The notes under the pieces are model-generated. The model was not told the origin of the DNA. It saw nothing but the letters and a program-made list of their open reading frames with translations, and ran no database searches. A DNA stretch of 64,000 nucleotides, taken from assembly GCA_958426425.1 (NCBI GenBank), contig CATZYY010000001.1, positions 1 to 64,000 on the forward strand. The letters run 5' to 3'. Origin of the DNA: an uncultured Oscillospiraceae bacterium (GTDB lineage Bacteria > Bacillota > Clostridia > Oscillospirales > Oscillospiraceae). Shown one piece after another: positions 9,497-16,819 of this stretch. The translations under genes were made by a program, and so were the position numbers. Position 1 is the stretch's first letter. Each line of letters begins with the position of its first letter.

Positions 9497-9781
9497 CTAC
9501 ACCCATTCCACGGCGGCAATGCGGCCGCCGATCCGCAGCTCCTCCGCCGTCATGGCCAGCAGGGACAGCTGGGCACCCCGCACCCGCAGCACCCCGGCGT
9601 GAGTGTTCACGTCGATCTGATCCTCTCCGTAGGAGAGAATGCCGGCATGGTGCTCCAGGTACAGCTGGCGGCTGCCCACCATCTCCAGATGGGGCAGGCC
9701 CGCCACTACGTCCGCCGGCAGGTCGAACAGCTCCGCCACCGTGTCCAGGACCCCGACCTTGTCTTTTTTGTTCCGCTCCAT
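9497..9781 (-). CDS. yqfC: Sporulation protein YqfC
   Basis: A 94-residue protein of the YqfC family, which in Bacillus is expressed in the mother cell. The core pattern LPHLEMVGSRQLYLEHHAG and GVLRVRGAQL matches the family. ATG 9781 is preceded by GAGAGGTGAG at good spacing; longer reading frames upstream run into the divergent ylbJ promoter region and are not credible. It heads the yqfC-yqfD-phoH-ybeY run. A CATACA hexamer about 20 bases upstream resembles a sigma-E -10 element, but no clear -35 is seen. Confidence 0.85.
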   Translation of the reverse strand: MERNKKDKVGVLDTVAELFDLPADVVAGLPHLEMVGSRQLYLEHHAGILSYGEDQIDVNTHAGVLRVRGAQLSLLAMTAEELRIGGRIAAVEWV

Positions 9782-9892
9782 CGTCTCACCTCTCCACGAC
9801 TGTATGCGCCGCCGGGGCGGAACTTGCTTGTCCCCCGGCGTGCAGGCATAGGGAAGGGGGGCACGGCATAGGCTCCAATGGAGGTGGGGGAG
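9782..9892. promoter_or_regulatory. Divergent yqfC/ylbJ regulatory region with sigma-E-like elements
   Basis: On the minus strand CATACA (plus 9801-9806) resembles a sigma-E -10. On the plus strand two CATAG sequences, the second reading CATAGGCT, are about 15-20 bases apart and could form a sigma-E-type promoter for ylbJ. Both neighbours are mother-cell sporulation genes in Bacillus, which is the main reason to suspect this. The matches are short. Confidence 0.35.
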
Positions 9893-10813
9893 ATGAAAAC
9901 ACGCTGGCGCCTGCCCGGATGTCTGGCTCTGGGCGCCCTGCTGCTGTGGCTGCTGGCGGACGCGATAGCGGTCCGCTCCGCCGTGGAACAGGCCCTGGAG
10001 CTGTGCGCCCAGTCGGTGATCCCGGCTCTGTTTCCCTTCCTGGTGGTCACCTCCGCCCTGCTGTCCCTGGGCCTGGGAGAGCTGGCGGCCCCATGGCTGG
10101 CGGGGCTGATGGAGCCGCTCTTCCGGGTGCCCGGGGCCGGCAGCGCCGCGCTGGTGCTGGGATTGGTGGGGGGCTACCCCATCGGCGCCGCCACGGCGGG
10201 GCGGCTGTACCAGGAGGGGGTGGTGTCCCGGCAGGAGGGGGAGCGTCTGCTGACCTTCTGCAACAACTCCAACCCGGTGTTCCTCATCAGCGTTCTGGGA
10301 GTGGGGGTTTTCGGCAGCGTGCGGACGGGCATCTGGCTGTGGCTCATCCATGTGCTCTCGGCCCTGCTGACGGGTCTTGCTTTCCGGGGACACGGAAAGA
10401 CCGCCGGGCGGCGTCCGCTGACAAGACCGGCGGCCTTCCGGGCCGTGTCGCTGCCCATGGCGCTGGTGGAGGCGGTGGAGTCCTCCCTGCGGGGGATGCT
10501 GTCGGTATGCGCCTTTGTGACGTTTTTCTATGTGCTGGCCCGGCCCCTGGCAGCGCTGGGAGGCCGGACCGGGGCCGCCCTGGTGGGCCTTGTGGAGCTG
10601 TTTTCCCTGACACCGCTGCTGACGGCGGATACCTGGGGCTTTGTTTTAGCCGCCGGCATGGCGGGCTGGGGCGGGTTCTCGGTGCTGTGTCAGACGGCGG
10701 CGGTGCTGGAGGGCAGCGGCCTGAGCGCAAGATACTGTCTGCGGGGAAAGGCGGTCCAGGGGCTGCTGTCAGCTATTTTGGCGGCGGCGCTGTCCGGATA
10801 TGTGCTGGGATAG
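9893..10813 (+). CDS. ylbJ: YlbJ/SpoVV-like spore membrane protein
   Basis: A 306-residue polytopic membrane protein with about eight membrane segments and the nucleoside-recognition/gate-like fold of the YlbJ family. Conserved elements include SVIPALFPFLV, GGYPIGAATAGRLY and TFCNNSNPVFL. In Bacillus YlbJ (SpoVV) lies in the outer forespore membrane and is needed for dipicolinic acid movement into the spore; the same role is inferred here. ATG 9893 is used because GGAGGTGGGG lies eight bases upstream; the ATG at 9878 overlaps that site. It is divergent from yqfC and ends at a shared terminator with mreB. Confidence 0.85.
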   Translation: MKTRWRLPGCLALGALLLWLLADAIAVRSAVEQALELCAQSVIPALFPFLVVTSALLSLGLGELAAPWLAGLMEPLFRVPGAGSAALVLGLVGGYPIGAATAGRLYQEGVVSRQEGERLLTFCNNSNPVFLISVLGVGVFGSVRTGIWLWLIHVLSALLTGLAFRGHGKTAGRRPLTRPAAFRAVSLPMALVEAVESSLRGMLSVCAFVTFFYVLARPLAALGGRTGAALVGLVELFSLTPLLTADTWGFVLAAGMAGWGGFSVLCQTAAVLEGSGLSARYCLRGKAVQGLLSAILAAALSGYVLG

Positions 10814-10865
10814 AGCGGGGGAAAGACGCGAACCCGCCCCAGGCTGTCCACGGGGAGATTGCGCA

Positions 10866-10897
10866 AAAAAGGGCCGCCCGGCAGGGCGGCCCTTTTT
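10866..10897. terminator. Bidirectional terminator between ylbJ and mreB
   Basis: GGGCCGCCC at 10871-10879 pairs with GGGCGGCCC at 10884-10892 and is flanked by A6 on the left and T5 on the right. It can end both the plus-strand ylbJ and minus-strand mreB transcripts. Confidence 0.85.
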
Positions 10898-10908
10898 CCA
10901 TACACTGT

Positions 10909-11934
10909 TCAGTTCATCTGCTTGCGGCGGCTGAGGTTCATGGTGCCGTCCTGCATGGCGTTCAGGGAATCCAGGCTCTTGCCGGTGCCCAGGGCCACGC
11001 AGCTGATGGCGTCCTCGGCAATGACGGTGTGGATGCCGGTCCGGGCGGTCACCAGTTTGTCAAAGCCGGCCACCAGGCTGCCGCCGCCGGTCATGACGAT
11101 GCCGTTGGTGGAGATGTCCGCCACCAGCTCCGGCGGCGTCCGCTCCAGCACGGAGTGGATGGCCTCCATGATTCGCTCCACCGGCTCCTCGAAGGCGTCC
11201 ATCATCTCCGTGGAGGACACGGTGACCACCTTGGGAAGGCCCGTCAGCAGGCACCGGCCCTTGACGTCCATGGTCTCCTCTTCCTCCTTGGGGAAGACGC
11301 AGCCGATCTGCTTTTTCATCTCCTCGGCGGTGCGTTCGCCCACCAGCAGGTTGTGCTTACGGCGCATGTACTTGACCACGGACTCGTTGAGCTGGTCGCC
11401 GGCGATCTTGATGGAGGCGCTCTCCACCACGCCGGAAAGGGAGATCACGGCGATGTCGGCGGTGCCGCCGCCGATGTCCACCACCATATGGCCGTCGGGC
11501 TGGGTGATGTCGATGCCGGCGCCGATGGCCGCGGCCACAGGCTCCTCGATCAGGTATACCTTCCGGGCACCGGCCTGGATGCCGGCGTCGATGACGGCGC
11601 GCTCCTCAACCTCGGTGATGCCGGAGGGCACGCAGATGATGACCCGGGGCTTGAAGAAGGACACGCCGACCACCTTGTGGATGAACTCCCGCAGCATCCG
11701 CTCGGTCATGTCGTAGTCGGAGATGACGCCCTCCCGCAGGGGACGGATGGCGATGATGTTGCCGGGGGTGCGGCCCAGCATGGCCTGGGCCTCGGTGCCC
11801 ACCTTCAGCAGCTTGCCCGTGGTTTTATCCATTGCCACCACGGAGGGTTCGTTCAGCACGATACCCTTGCCCTTTACGTATACAAGTACAGACGCGGTAC
11901 CCAGATCGATACCGATATCCTTCGTCATGGACAT
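10909..11934 (-). CDS. mreB: Rod shape-determining protein MreB
   Basis: A 341-residue actin-like filament protein that guides lateral cell-wall synthesis. It has the phosphate 1 motif GIDLGTASV at the N-terminus, the VVDIGGGTADIAVI phosphate 2 motif, and the adenosine motif MTGGGSLVAGFD. Length is normal. It is monocistronic here, with its own consensus promoter. It is not next to mreC/mreD, so it may be an Mbl/MreBH-type paralogue; sequence alone does not settle which. Confidence 0.93.
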   Translation of the reverse strand: MSMTKDIGIDLGTASVLVYVKGKGIVLNEPSVVAMDKTTGKLLKVGTEAQAMLGRTPGNIIAIRPLREGVISDYDMTERMLREFIHKVVGVSFFKPRVIICVPSGITEVEERAVIDAGIQAGARKVYLIEEPVAAAIGAGIDITQPDGHMVVDIGGGTADIAVISLSGVVESASIKIAGDQLNESVVKYMRRKHNLLVGERTAEEMKKQIGCVFPKEEEETMDVKGRCLLTGLPKVVTVSSTEMMDAFEEPVERIMEAIHSVLERTPPELVADISTNGIVMTGGGSLVAGFDKLVTARTGIHTVIAEDAISCVALGTGKSLDSLNAMQDGTMNLSRRKQMN

Positions 11935-12005
11935 AGTTCCACCTCATTTGATCGTTTTCACAGGTATTATGAACGGGTTTTCCCGAACGCAATCATACAA
12001 GGTAC

Positions 12006-12034
12006 ATTATACTGACAGTTTTCGACGAATGCAA
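12006..12034 (-). promoter_or_regulatory. mreB promoter
   Basis: On the minus strand TTGCAT (plus 12029-12034), 17 bases, then TATAAT (plus 12006-12011). It begins just past the comFC stop and drives mreB about 70 bases downstream. Confidence 0.75.
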
Positions 12035-12036
12035 CC

Positions 12037-12717
12037 CTATTCTTTGGCAGCTTTGTGAACTTTTTCCTTCTCCCTTGTCAATGCGGCGGTTACGCAGACC
12101 ACTTTTTCCGCTCCGGCTTCCCGCAGGACCCGGGCGCACTCTGCCAGGGTGGCGCCGGTGGTGCAGATATCGTCCACCAGCAGCACCCGCCTGCCCTGTA
12201 TTCTGCCCGCATCCGCCGGTTCATAGACACCCAGCACATTGGCCCGGCGGGCGGCGGCCTCAGTCAGGCCCGACTGGGCCGGATTGTGCCGGACTTTGCG
12301 CAGCAGGGCCTCCGGCTTCACACCCCAGACCCGGCAGGCGCTCTCCGCCAGCAGACGGGCCTGATCGTAGCCCCGCTTGCGCAGCCGCCGGCGGCTCACC
12401 GGCACCCAGGTGACCACGTCGAATTCTCCGGAGAACCGCTCCGCCGCGCACTGGGCAACCAGGTCTCCCAGGGGCTCCGCCGCGGCGGAGGCGCCCTGGA
12501 ACTTGAAGCGCAGCAGACCGTCCCGGACCAGGTCCTCGTACCACAGCGGCGCGGCGCAGACCGTGCCGCCGGGCAGCGTTTTCAGGCCCTGGTCCCCTTC
12601 GGTCCGGGGCAGGGCCTTGCTGCAGCTGGGGCAGATGCCCCGGGTCTCCTGGACCTTGCCGCAGAAGGGGCACTTGGGTGGGTAGAGGAGGTCCAGAAAT
12701 GCGTCCAGCAGTTTCAT
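12037..12717 (-). CDS. comFC: ComF family protein (ComFC-like phosphoribosyltransferase fold)
   Basis: A 226-residue ComF-type protein related to the competence DNA-uptake factor ComFC/GntX. An N-terminal zinc ribbon has CPFC at 16-19 and CPSC at 29-32. The C-terminal phosphoribosyltransferase fold carries VLLVDDICTTGAT at about 178-190, with an intact acidic pair. Its ATG overlaps the stop of the XRE regulator gene (ATGA), so the two are translationally coupled. The family acts in natural transformation or DNA handling; activity here is inferred. Confidence 0.88.
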   Translation of the reverse strand: MKLLDAFLDLLYPPKCPFCGKVQETRGICPSCSKALPRTEGDQGLKTLPGGTVCAAPLWYEDLVRDGLLRFKFQGASAAAEPLGDLVAQCAAERFSGEFDVVTWVPVSRRRLRKRGYDQARLLAESACRVWGVKPEALLRKVRHNPAQSGLTEAAARRANVLGVYEPADAGRIQGRRVLLVDDICTTGATLAECARVLREAGAEKVVCVTAALTREKEKVHKAAKE

Positions 12718-12953
12718 GTTTCCGCCAAAAGCGCGTCGTAAGTGGTGCCCAGGGCGTCCCGGATGGCCCGCAGCTGGGTGGCACGGATGTGCTGCTTGCC
12801 CCGCTCGATCTTCACCAGGGTCTCCCGGGACATCTCCATCCCCTCCAGCTGCAAAAGGCGCACCAGTTCCACCTGTTTGATTTTCTTCTCCATGCGAATG
12901 CGGCGGATATTGGCGCCGATAAAAATATCCTGCTTGATTTTTTGCTCCTCCAT
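12714..12953 (-). CDS. XRE-family transcriptional regulator
   Basis: A 79-residue single-domain helix-turn-helix regulator (HTH at about residues 13-68, with IRRIRMEKKIKQVELVRLL and SRETLVKIERGK). ATG 12953 follows GGAGG at five to six bases; the longer frame upstream overlaps palindromic DNA and lacks a ribosome site. It is coupled by ATGA to comFC. Two matching 16-bp palindromes flank its upstream region, which suggests it represses its own gene and comFC. Confidence 0.85.
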   Translation of the reverse strand: MEEQKIKQDIFIGANIRRIRMEKKIKQVELVRLLQLEGMEMSRETLVKIERGKQHIRATQLRAIRDALGTTYDALLAET

Positions 12954-12969
12954 AGCTGCCTCCGTAAAA

Positions 12970-12985
12970 GGACCTGTTTCGGTCC
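12970..12985. promoter_or_regulatory. Palindromic operator candidate 1 of the XRE/comFC unit
   Basis: GGACC-N6-GGTCC, 16 bp. It lies just upstream of the ribosome site of the XRE gene. Read on the minus strand its core is GAAACA, against CAAACG in site 2. Confidence 0.55.
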
Positions 12986-13023
12986 ACTTTGGCTCTATTC
13001 TATGGAGGAGAGAAAAAATAATG

Positions 13024-13039
13024 GGACCCAAACGGGTCC
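13024..13039. promoter_or_regulatory. Palindromic operator candidate 2 of the XRE/comFC unit
   Basis: A second GGACC-N6-GGTCC palindrome, here GGACCC-AAAC-GGGTCC. Its centre is 54 bases from the centre of site 1, about five helical turns, which would place a bound repressor on the same DNA face at both sites. Confidence 0.55.
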
Positions 13040-13483
13040 TATTTTTCAAATCGTTCCGTTTCCGGCGGGGCTGATGGGCTGCGGGAGTTTCCCGGAGAAT
13101 GCACCCCCATTTTCTTTTCGTCTTGCCGAAAAGAAAACGGGTCGTGCGCGGCCCAAAAGAAAAGACGCTTTGACGAAGATGCGGCCCATCCGGGCCGCAT
13201 CTTCGTGATTACGGGGGTCGCGCGAATCGGTCCGGCAGGCAACGGAAGCCCCGTCGACCCTGCGCCCTACCCCGGTGGTCGAAATACCTGGTCCCCGCAT
13301 AGACCGTGCGGTGGGCAGACGGGGTGCGTGTCGGATTTGATCTGCTTCTCTTTTGCTGCCGTCCTCTGCCGGGCTCCATCCGCCCACTGTCTTCCCCTGG
13401 GAAGATGGCGGCTGGTTCCGGGGCGGACAAGGGAACATTGCGGGCTGCCCTCCGGCAATGGCCGAAAAGGAGGGGCTTTCCCG
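13040..13483. other. Non-coding intergenic region with two strong hairpins
   Basis: About 440 bases with no credible gene. It holds a perfect 11-bp inverted repeat at 13110-13137 (arms TTTTCTTTTCG and CGAAAAGAAAA, loop TCTTGC). A perfect 15-bp inverted repeat lies at 13173-13206 (arms around GATGCGGCCC, loop ATCC). The reading frames here are short, overlapping on both strands and have no ribosome sites. The rest (13207-13483) is GC-rich with scattered short complementary segments and no recognised RNA family. It may be a dispersed intergenic repeat of this lineage, but that needs genome comparison. Confidence 0.45.
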
Positions 13484-14092
13484 TTACTCTCCCGCCTCAT
13501 AGGCCCGCCGCCGGGCCTCCCAGAGCGCTCGGTCAGCGTCGGTGATCTCCCGCAGCACCCGGCAGGGGTTTCCGGCGGCGATGACGCCGGCGGGCAGGTC
13601 CTTGGTCACCACGGACCCGGCGGCCACGATGGTGCCCCTCCCGATGGTGACGCCGGGCAGCACCGTCACGCTGCCGCCGATCCAAACGTCGTCCTCCACG
13701 GTGATGGGGGCGGCGAATTCCAGCCCGGTATTCCGCACGGAGGGGTCAATGGGATGCCCGGCGGTATAAAAGCACACCCGGGGCGCCACCAATACGTTGT
13801 TTCCGAAGGTGATGGGGGCGGCGTCCAGAAAGACGCAGTCATAGTTTGCATAGAAGGTGTCCCCCACGGTGATGTTGCAGCCGTAGTCGCAGCGAAGCGT
13901 GGGCTCAATCCAGCAGTCCTTACCCACCGACCCCAGCAGCTGGTGCAGGATCTCATCCCGCAGCTCATCCTCCTCCGGCAGGGCGTCGTTGTATTGCCGG
14001 CACAGCACCCTGGCCCGCTGGCGGGCCTCCAGCAGGCTATCGTCTCCGGGAAAGTAGATCTTTCCAGCCACCATCCGTTCCCATTCCGTCAT
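13484..14092 (-). CDS. maa: Maltose/galactoside O-acetyltransferase-like protein
   Basis: A 202-residue left-handed beta-helix acetyltransferase that moves acetyl groups from acetyl-CoA to sugars. An N-terminal Mac domain (EWERMVAGKIYFPGDDSL, about 3-60) precedes hexapeptide repeats (about 70-185). The likely catalytic histidine is His113 in YTAGHPID. ATG 14092 follows GGAGGG at proper spacing. It is divergent from degV. The physiological substrate is uncertain, as is usual for this family. Confidence 0.88.
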   Translation of the reverse strand: MTEWERMVAGKIYFPGDDSLLEARQRARVLCRQYNDALPEEDELRDEILHQLLGSVGKDCWIEPTLRCDYGCNITVGDTFYANYDCVFLDAAPITFGNNVLVAPRVCFYTAGHPIDPSVRNTGLEFAAPITVEDDVWIGGSVTVLPGVTIGRGTIVAAGSVVTKDLPAGVIAAGNPCRVLREITDADRALWEARRRAYEAGE

Positions 14093-14168
14093 GAAAATCC
14101 CTCCAGCTCTATGTAAAATACGCAAGGACAGTAAAGCAGAAAACGCCGCCCGTGTCAACGGAAAGTCC

Positions 14169-14196
14169 TTGCAATTTCCGGGGAATTTGATATAGT
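14169..14196 (+). promoter_or_regulatory. degV promoter
   Basis: TTGCAA at 14169-14174, a 16-base spacer and TATAGT at 14191-14196, about 55 bases upstream of the DegV start. Confidence 0.6.
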
Positions 14197-14251
14197 GAAG
14201 CTGAGCACCGAAAAGTGACCGGTGGGCCGCTCCACCGGGAAAGGAGGACCT

Positions 14252-15100
14252 ATGGCAGTCCACATTATCACCGATTCCACCAGCGACCTGACCAACGAGG
14301 AGCTTCGGGAATTGAATGTCCACGTCATCCGTATGCGGGTGATTTTCGAGGACGGCGTCTTCACCGACGGCGCGGATTTGGACAAGGACCAGTTCTACGC
14401 CAAGCAGGCGGCGGCCTCCGTTCTGCCCAAGACCACCCAGGTCAATCCCCAGGAATACTGTGAGGCCTTTGCGCCCCTGCTGGAAAACGGGGATGAGGTG
14501 GTGGCGGTTCTGCTGTCCTCCAAGCTCTCCGGCTGCTATCAGTCCGCCTGCATCGCCAAGGAGATGCTGGAGGAGGGGAGCGAGCGGCTGTATCTGGTGG
14601 ACTCCCTCAACGCCACCATCGGCGAGGGGCTGCTGGTGCGGGAGGCCGTGCGGCTGCGGGACGCGGGGAAATCCGCCGTGGAGATTGCGGCGGCTCTGGA
14701 AGACCTGCGCCGCCGGGTGCGGTTCATTGCCTTCATCGGCACCATGAAATATCTGAAAATGGGCGGCCGTGTGTCCGCTTCCGCCGCCGCCCTGGGTGGG
14801 ATGCTGCACATCTCCCCGGTGGTGGCTCTGGTGGAGGGGGAGGTCAAGGCCGTGGGCAAGGTCCGGGGCCGGGAGAAGATCTTCAGCTACACCATGGATT
14901 TTACCGGCCACTATCCTGTGGACAGCCGCCACTGCGTGGTGTTTGGCCACTCCCAGTGCCTGGAGACCATGGAGGCCTATCGGGATAAGTGCGTCCAGGC
15001 CCTGGGTCTGCGGGATTGGTCCCAGGACGAGCTGGGGCCGGTCATCGGCACCCACGCCGGACCCGGTTGCTATGGCGTGGCTTATATCGGCCTGAAGTGA
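14252..15100 (+). CDS. DegV family fatty-acid-binding protein
   Basis: A 282-residue DegV-fold protein of the FakB type, which binds fatty acids for phosphorylation by FakA kinase. It has the N-terminal HIITDSTSDLT signature, the SSKLSGCYQSA segment, and late GPVIGTHAGPGCYGVAY. The ATG at 14252 has AAGGAGG five bases upstream. It is a single gene ending at a strong terminator. Which fatty acid is bound cannot be inferred. Confidence 0.92.
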   Translation: MAVHIITDSTSDLTNEELRELNVHVIRMRVIFEDGVFTDGADLDKDQFYAKQAAASVLPKTTQVNPQEYCEAFAPLLENGDEVVAVLLSSKLSGCYQSACIAKEMLEEGSERLYLVDSLNATIGEGLLVREAVRLRDAGKSAVEIAAALEDLRRRVRFIAFIGTMKYLKMGGRVSASAAALGGMLHISPVVALVEGEVKAVGKVRGREKIFSYTMDFTGHYPVDSRHCVVFGHSQCLETMEAYRDKCVQALGLRDWSQDELGPVIGTHAGPGCYGVAYIGLK

Positions 15101-15167
15101 GGCCGGTGTTGCCAAAACGACTGCGTTCGACCGCCTTTCGGGATATACTAGACCCGTAAAGGCCGGA

Positions 15168-15198
15168 AAAACGGCGCGGCCCCAGGCCGCGCCGTTTT
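15168..15198. terminator. Bidirectional terminator between degV and symporter gene
   Basis: A perfect 14-bp stem: AAAACGGCGCGGCC at 15168-15181 pairs with 15185-15198, with three loop bases. The A4/T4 ends make it usable from both sides. Confidence 0.85.
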
Positions 15199-15216
15199 CT
15201 GATGTACTTGTGCCGA

Positions 15217-16674
15217 TCAGCCGAAAAGATGGATGAAGCCGAAGTCGTTCAGCTGGCCCAGCAGGACCAGGAACATGCCCAGCGGAGTGACGATGTAAAT
15301 ACAGAATTTGTAGAAGAAGTCGATCTTGGCACTGCAGCCAAGGCGCACCTCCTCCAGCACGGTTTTGGGCTTGAGTTCGTAGCCCACCATCAGGCTCATC
15401 AGCAGCGCGCCCAGCGGCATGGCGATGCCCTCGGACATCATGTCCATGAAGTCCAGCCAGCAGTCGTTCCATGTGTGAATGCCGAAGGTGGCCTGGCCGG
15501 GGACCCACAGACCGTTGGAGCCCAGGCCGTCCACTGCCACCAGAATGGCCTCTACGGTGATGGCCAGGCAAACGATCAGAACCACCTTGTGGCGGTTGCC
15601 CTCCTTGCCCTTTTCCGCGGCGCGGTCCAGGAAGAAGGTGGCGACCACTTCCACCAGGGAGATGGCGGAGGAGATGGCGGCGATCAGGACCAGCAGGTAG
15701 AAGATCACGCCGAACAGGGGACCGGCGGTGCCCATGGCGTTGAACACGTCCTGCAGCGTGACAAACAGCAGGTTGGGTCCGCTGAGCTTGATGTCGGCCA
15801 CGTTCATGCCCTGGTTGATGCCGTTGGCCACGGCGGCGGGGATAACGGCAAGACCGGCCATCAGGGCCACCAGGGTATCGGAGAAGACGATGACTATGGA
15901 GTTCTTCACCAGGTTCTCCTGCTTGCTCAGGTAAGAGCCGTAGGTGAACATGACGCCCATGGCCAGGGACAATGAGAAGAACATCTGACCGCCGGCGGTG
16001 GCCAGGACGGTGATGAAGTTGGGCGCCTTCTCAATGAAGCCTGCGCTGACGGCGTAGCCGGGGACGAACATGAACTTCAGACCCTCCACGGCGTTGGGCA
16101 GGGTCAGGGCCCGGATAATGATGATAACCAGCATCACAAACAGGGCCGGCATGCCGATTTTGTTGAACTTCTCAATGCCGCCGGAGATGCCGCCCCGGTT
16201 GATGAGGTAGCAGATCACCAGGAACAGCAGCGTGAATACCACGCAGCCAAAGGGGTTGGTCAGCATGGCGGTGAACAGGTCCGCGCCGGTCTTGATCTCA
16301 GCGCCGGCGAAAGCCAGGTTGCTCATGTTCAGGGACATGTACTCGATGCAGTAGCCGCCGAGAACGGAGTAGAAGCTCATGATGATGAAGGGAGAGAACA
16401 CTGCCAGCCAGCCCACCCATTTGAACTTCTTGGACAGGGTATGGTAGCAGCCGATGACGCCCTTGCCCACCTTGCGGCCCATCGCCAGCTCGCTGACCAT
16501 GACCACAAAGCCCACAAAGATTGCCAGGAACAGGTACGCGATCAGGAAGGTAAAACCGCCGGACTTGCCCATCTTGTACGGGAAACCCCAGATGTTGCCA
16601 AGACCGACGGCGGAACCGATGGCAGCCAACAGGAAGCCTATGTTGCTGCCCCAGGAACCTCGCTCATTTGCCAT
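15217..16674 (-). CDS. Neurotransmitter:sodium symporter family transporter
   Basis: A 485-residue LeuT-fold sodium-coupled amino-acid or amine transporter in the cytoplasmic membrane, with about 11-12 membrane segments. The unwound TM1 sodium/substrate site is visible as GSAVGLGNIWGFPYKMG near residues 17-33. Length is normal for the bacterial SNF group. It has a strong promoter of its own and a shared terminator with degV. Substrate is unknown. Confidence 0.92.
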   Translation of the reverse strand: MANERGSWGSNIGFLLAAIGSAVGLGNIWGFPYKMGKSGGFTFLIAYLFLAIFVGFVVMVSELAMGRKVGKGVIGCYHTLSKKFKWVGWLAVFSPFIIMSFYSVLGGYCIEYMSLNMSNLAFAGAEIKTGADLFTAMLTNPFGCVVFTLLFLVICYLINRGGISGGIEKFNKIGMPALFVMLVIIIIRALTLPNAVEGLKFMFVPGYAVSAGFIEKAPNFITVLATAGGQMFFSLSLAMGVMFTYGSYLSKQENLVKNSIVIVFSDTLVALMAGLAVIPAAVANGINQGMNVADIKLSGPNLLFVTLQDVFNAMGTAGPLFGVIFYLLVLIAAISSAISLVEVVATFFLDRAAEKGKEGNRHKVVLIVCLAITVEAILVAVDGLGSNGLWVPGQATFGIHTWNDCWLDFMDMMSEGIAMPLGALLMSLMVGYELKPKTVLEEVRLGCSAKIDFFYKFCIYIVTPLGMFLVLLGQLNDFGFIHLFG

Positions 16675-16710
16675 AAAATTTCCCTCTCTCCTTGTTGGAT
16701 TTCTGTTAAA

Positions 16711-16739
16711 AATATACTACTTTCCCAGACCCCCGTCAA
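16711..16739 (-). promoter_or_regulatory. Symporter promoter
   Basis: On the minus strand TTGACG (plus 16734-16739), 17 bases and TATATT (plus 16711-16716). It lies about 36 bases upstream of the ATG, which has a GGAGAGAGGG ribosome site. Confidence 0.75.
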
Positions 16740-16819
16740 GTGCTTTCGCACGAGAAAGCGGGAAAGTCTGTTTTTCCTAGAAAGACAAATATTTCACAAT
16801 TAAGGACAGGATCAATATC

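Noticed and set aside
13046..13438. Short overlapping reading frames on both strands between the XRE gene and the acetyltransferase gene
   Set aside because: They have no ribosome sites, overlap one another and lie on inverted repeats.
13270..13440. Strings recalling tmRNA (GGGGACC...TTTCGAC on the minus strand) and a cobalamin riboswitch (GCCCACTGT...GGGAAG on the plus strand)
   Set aside because: The matching 3' end of tmRNA and the remaining conserved boxes of the riboswitch are absent at the required distances; the matches are short and GC-rich.
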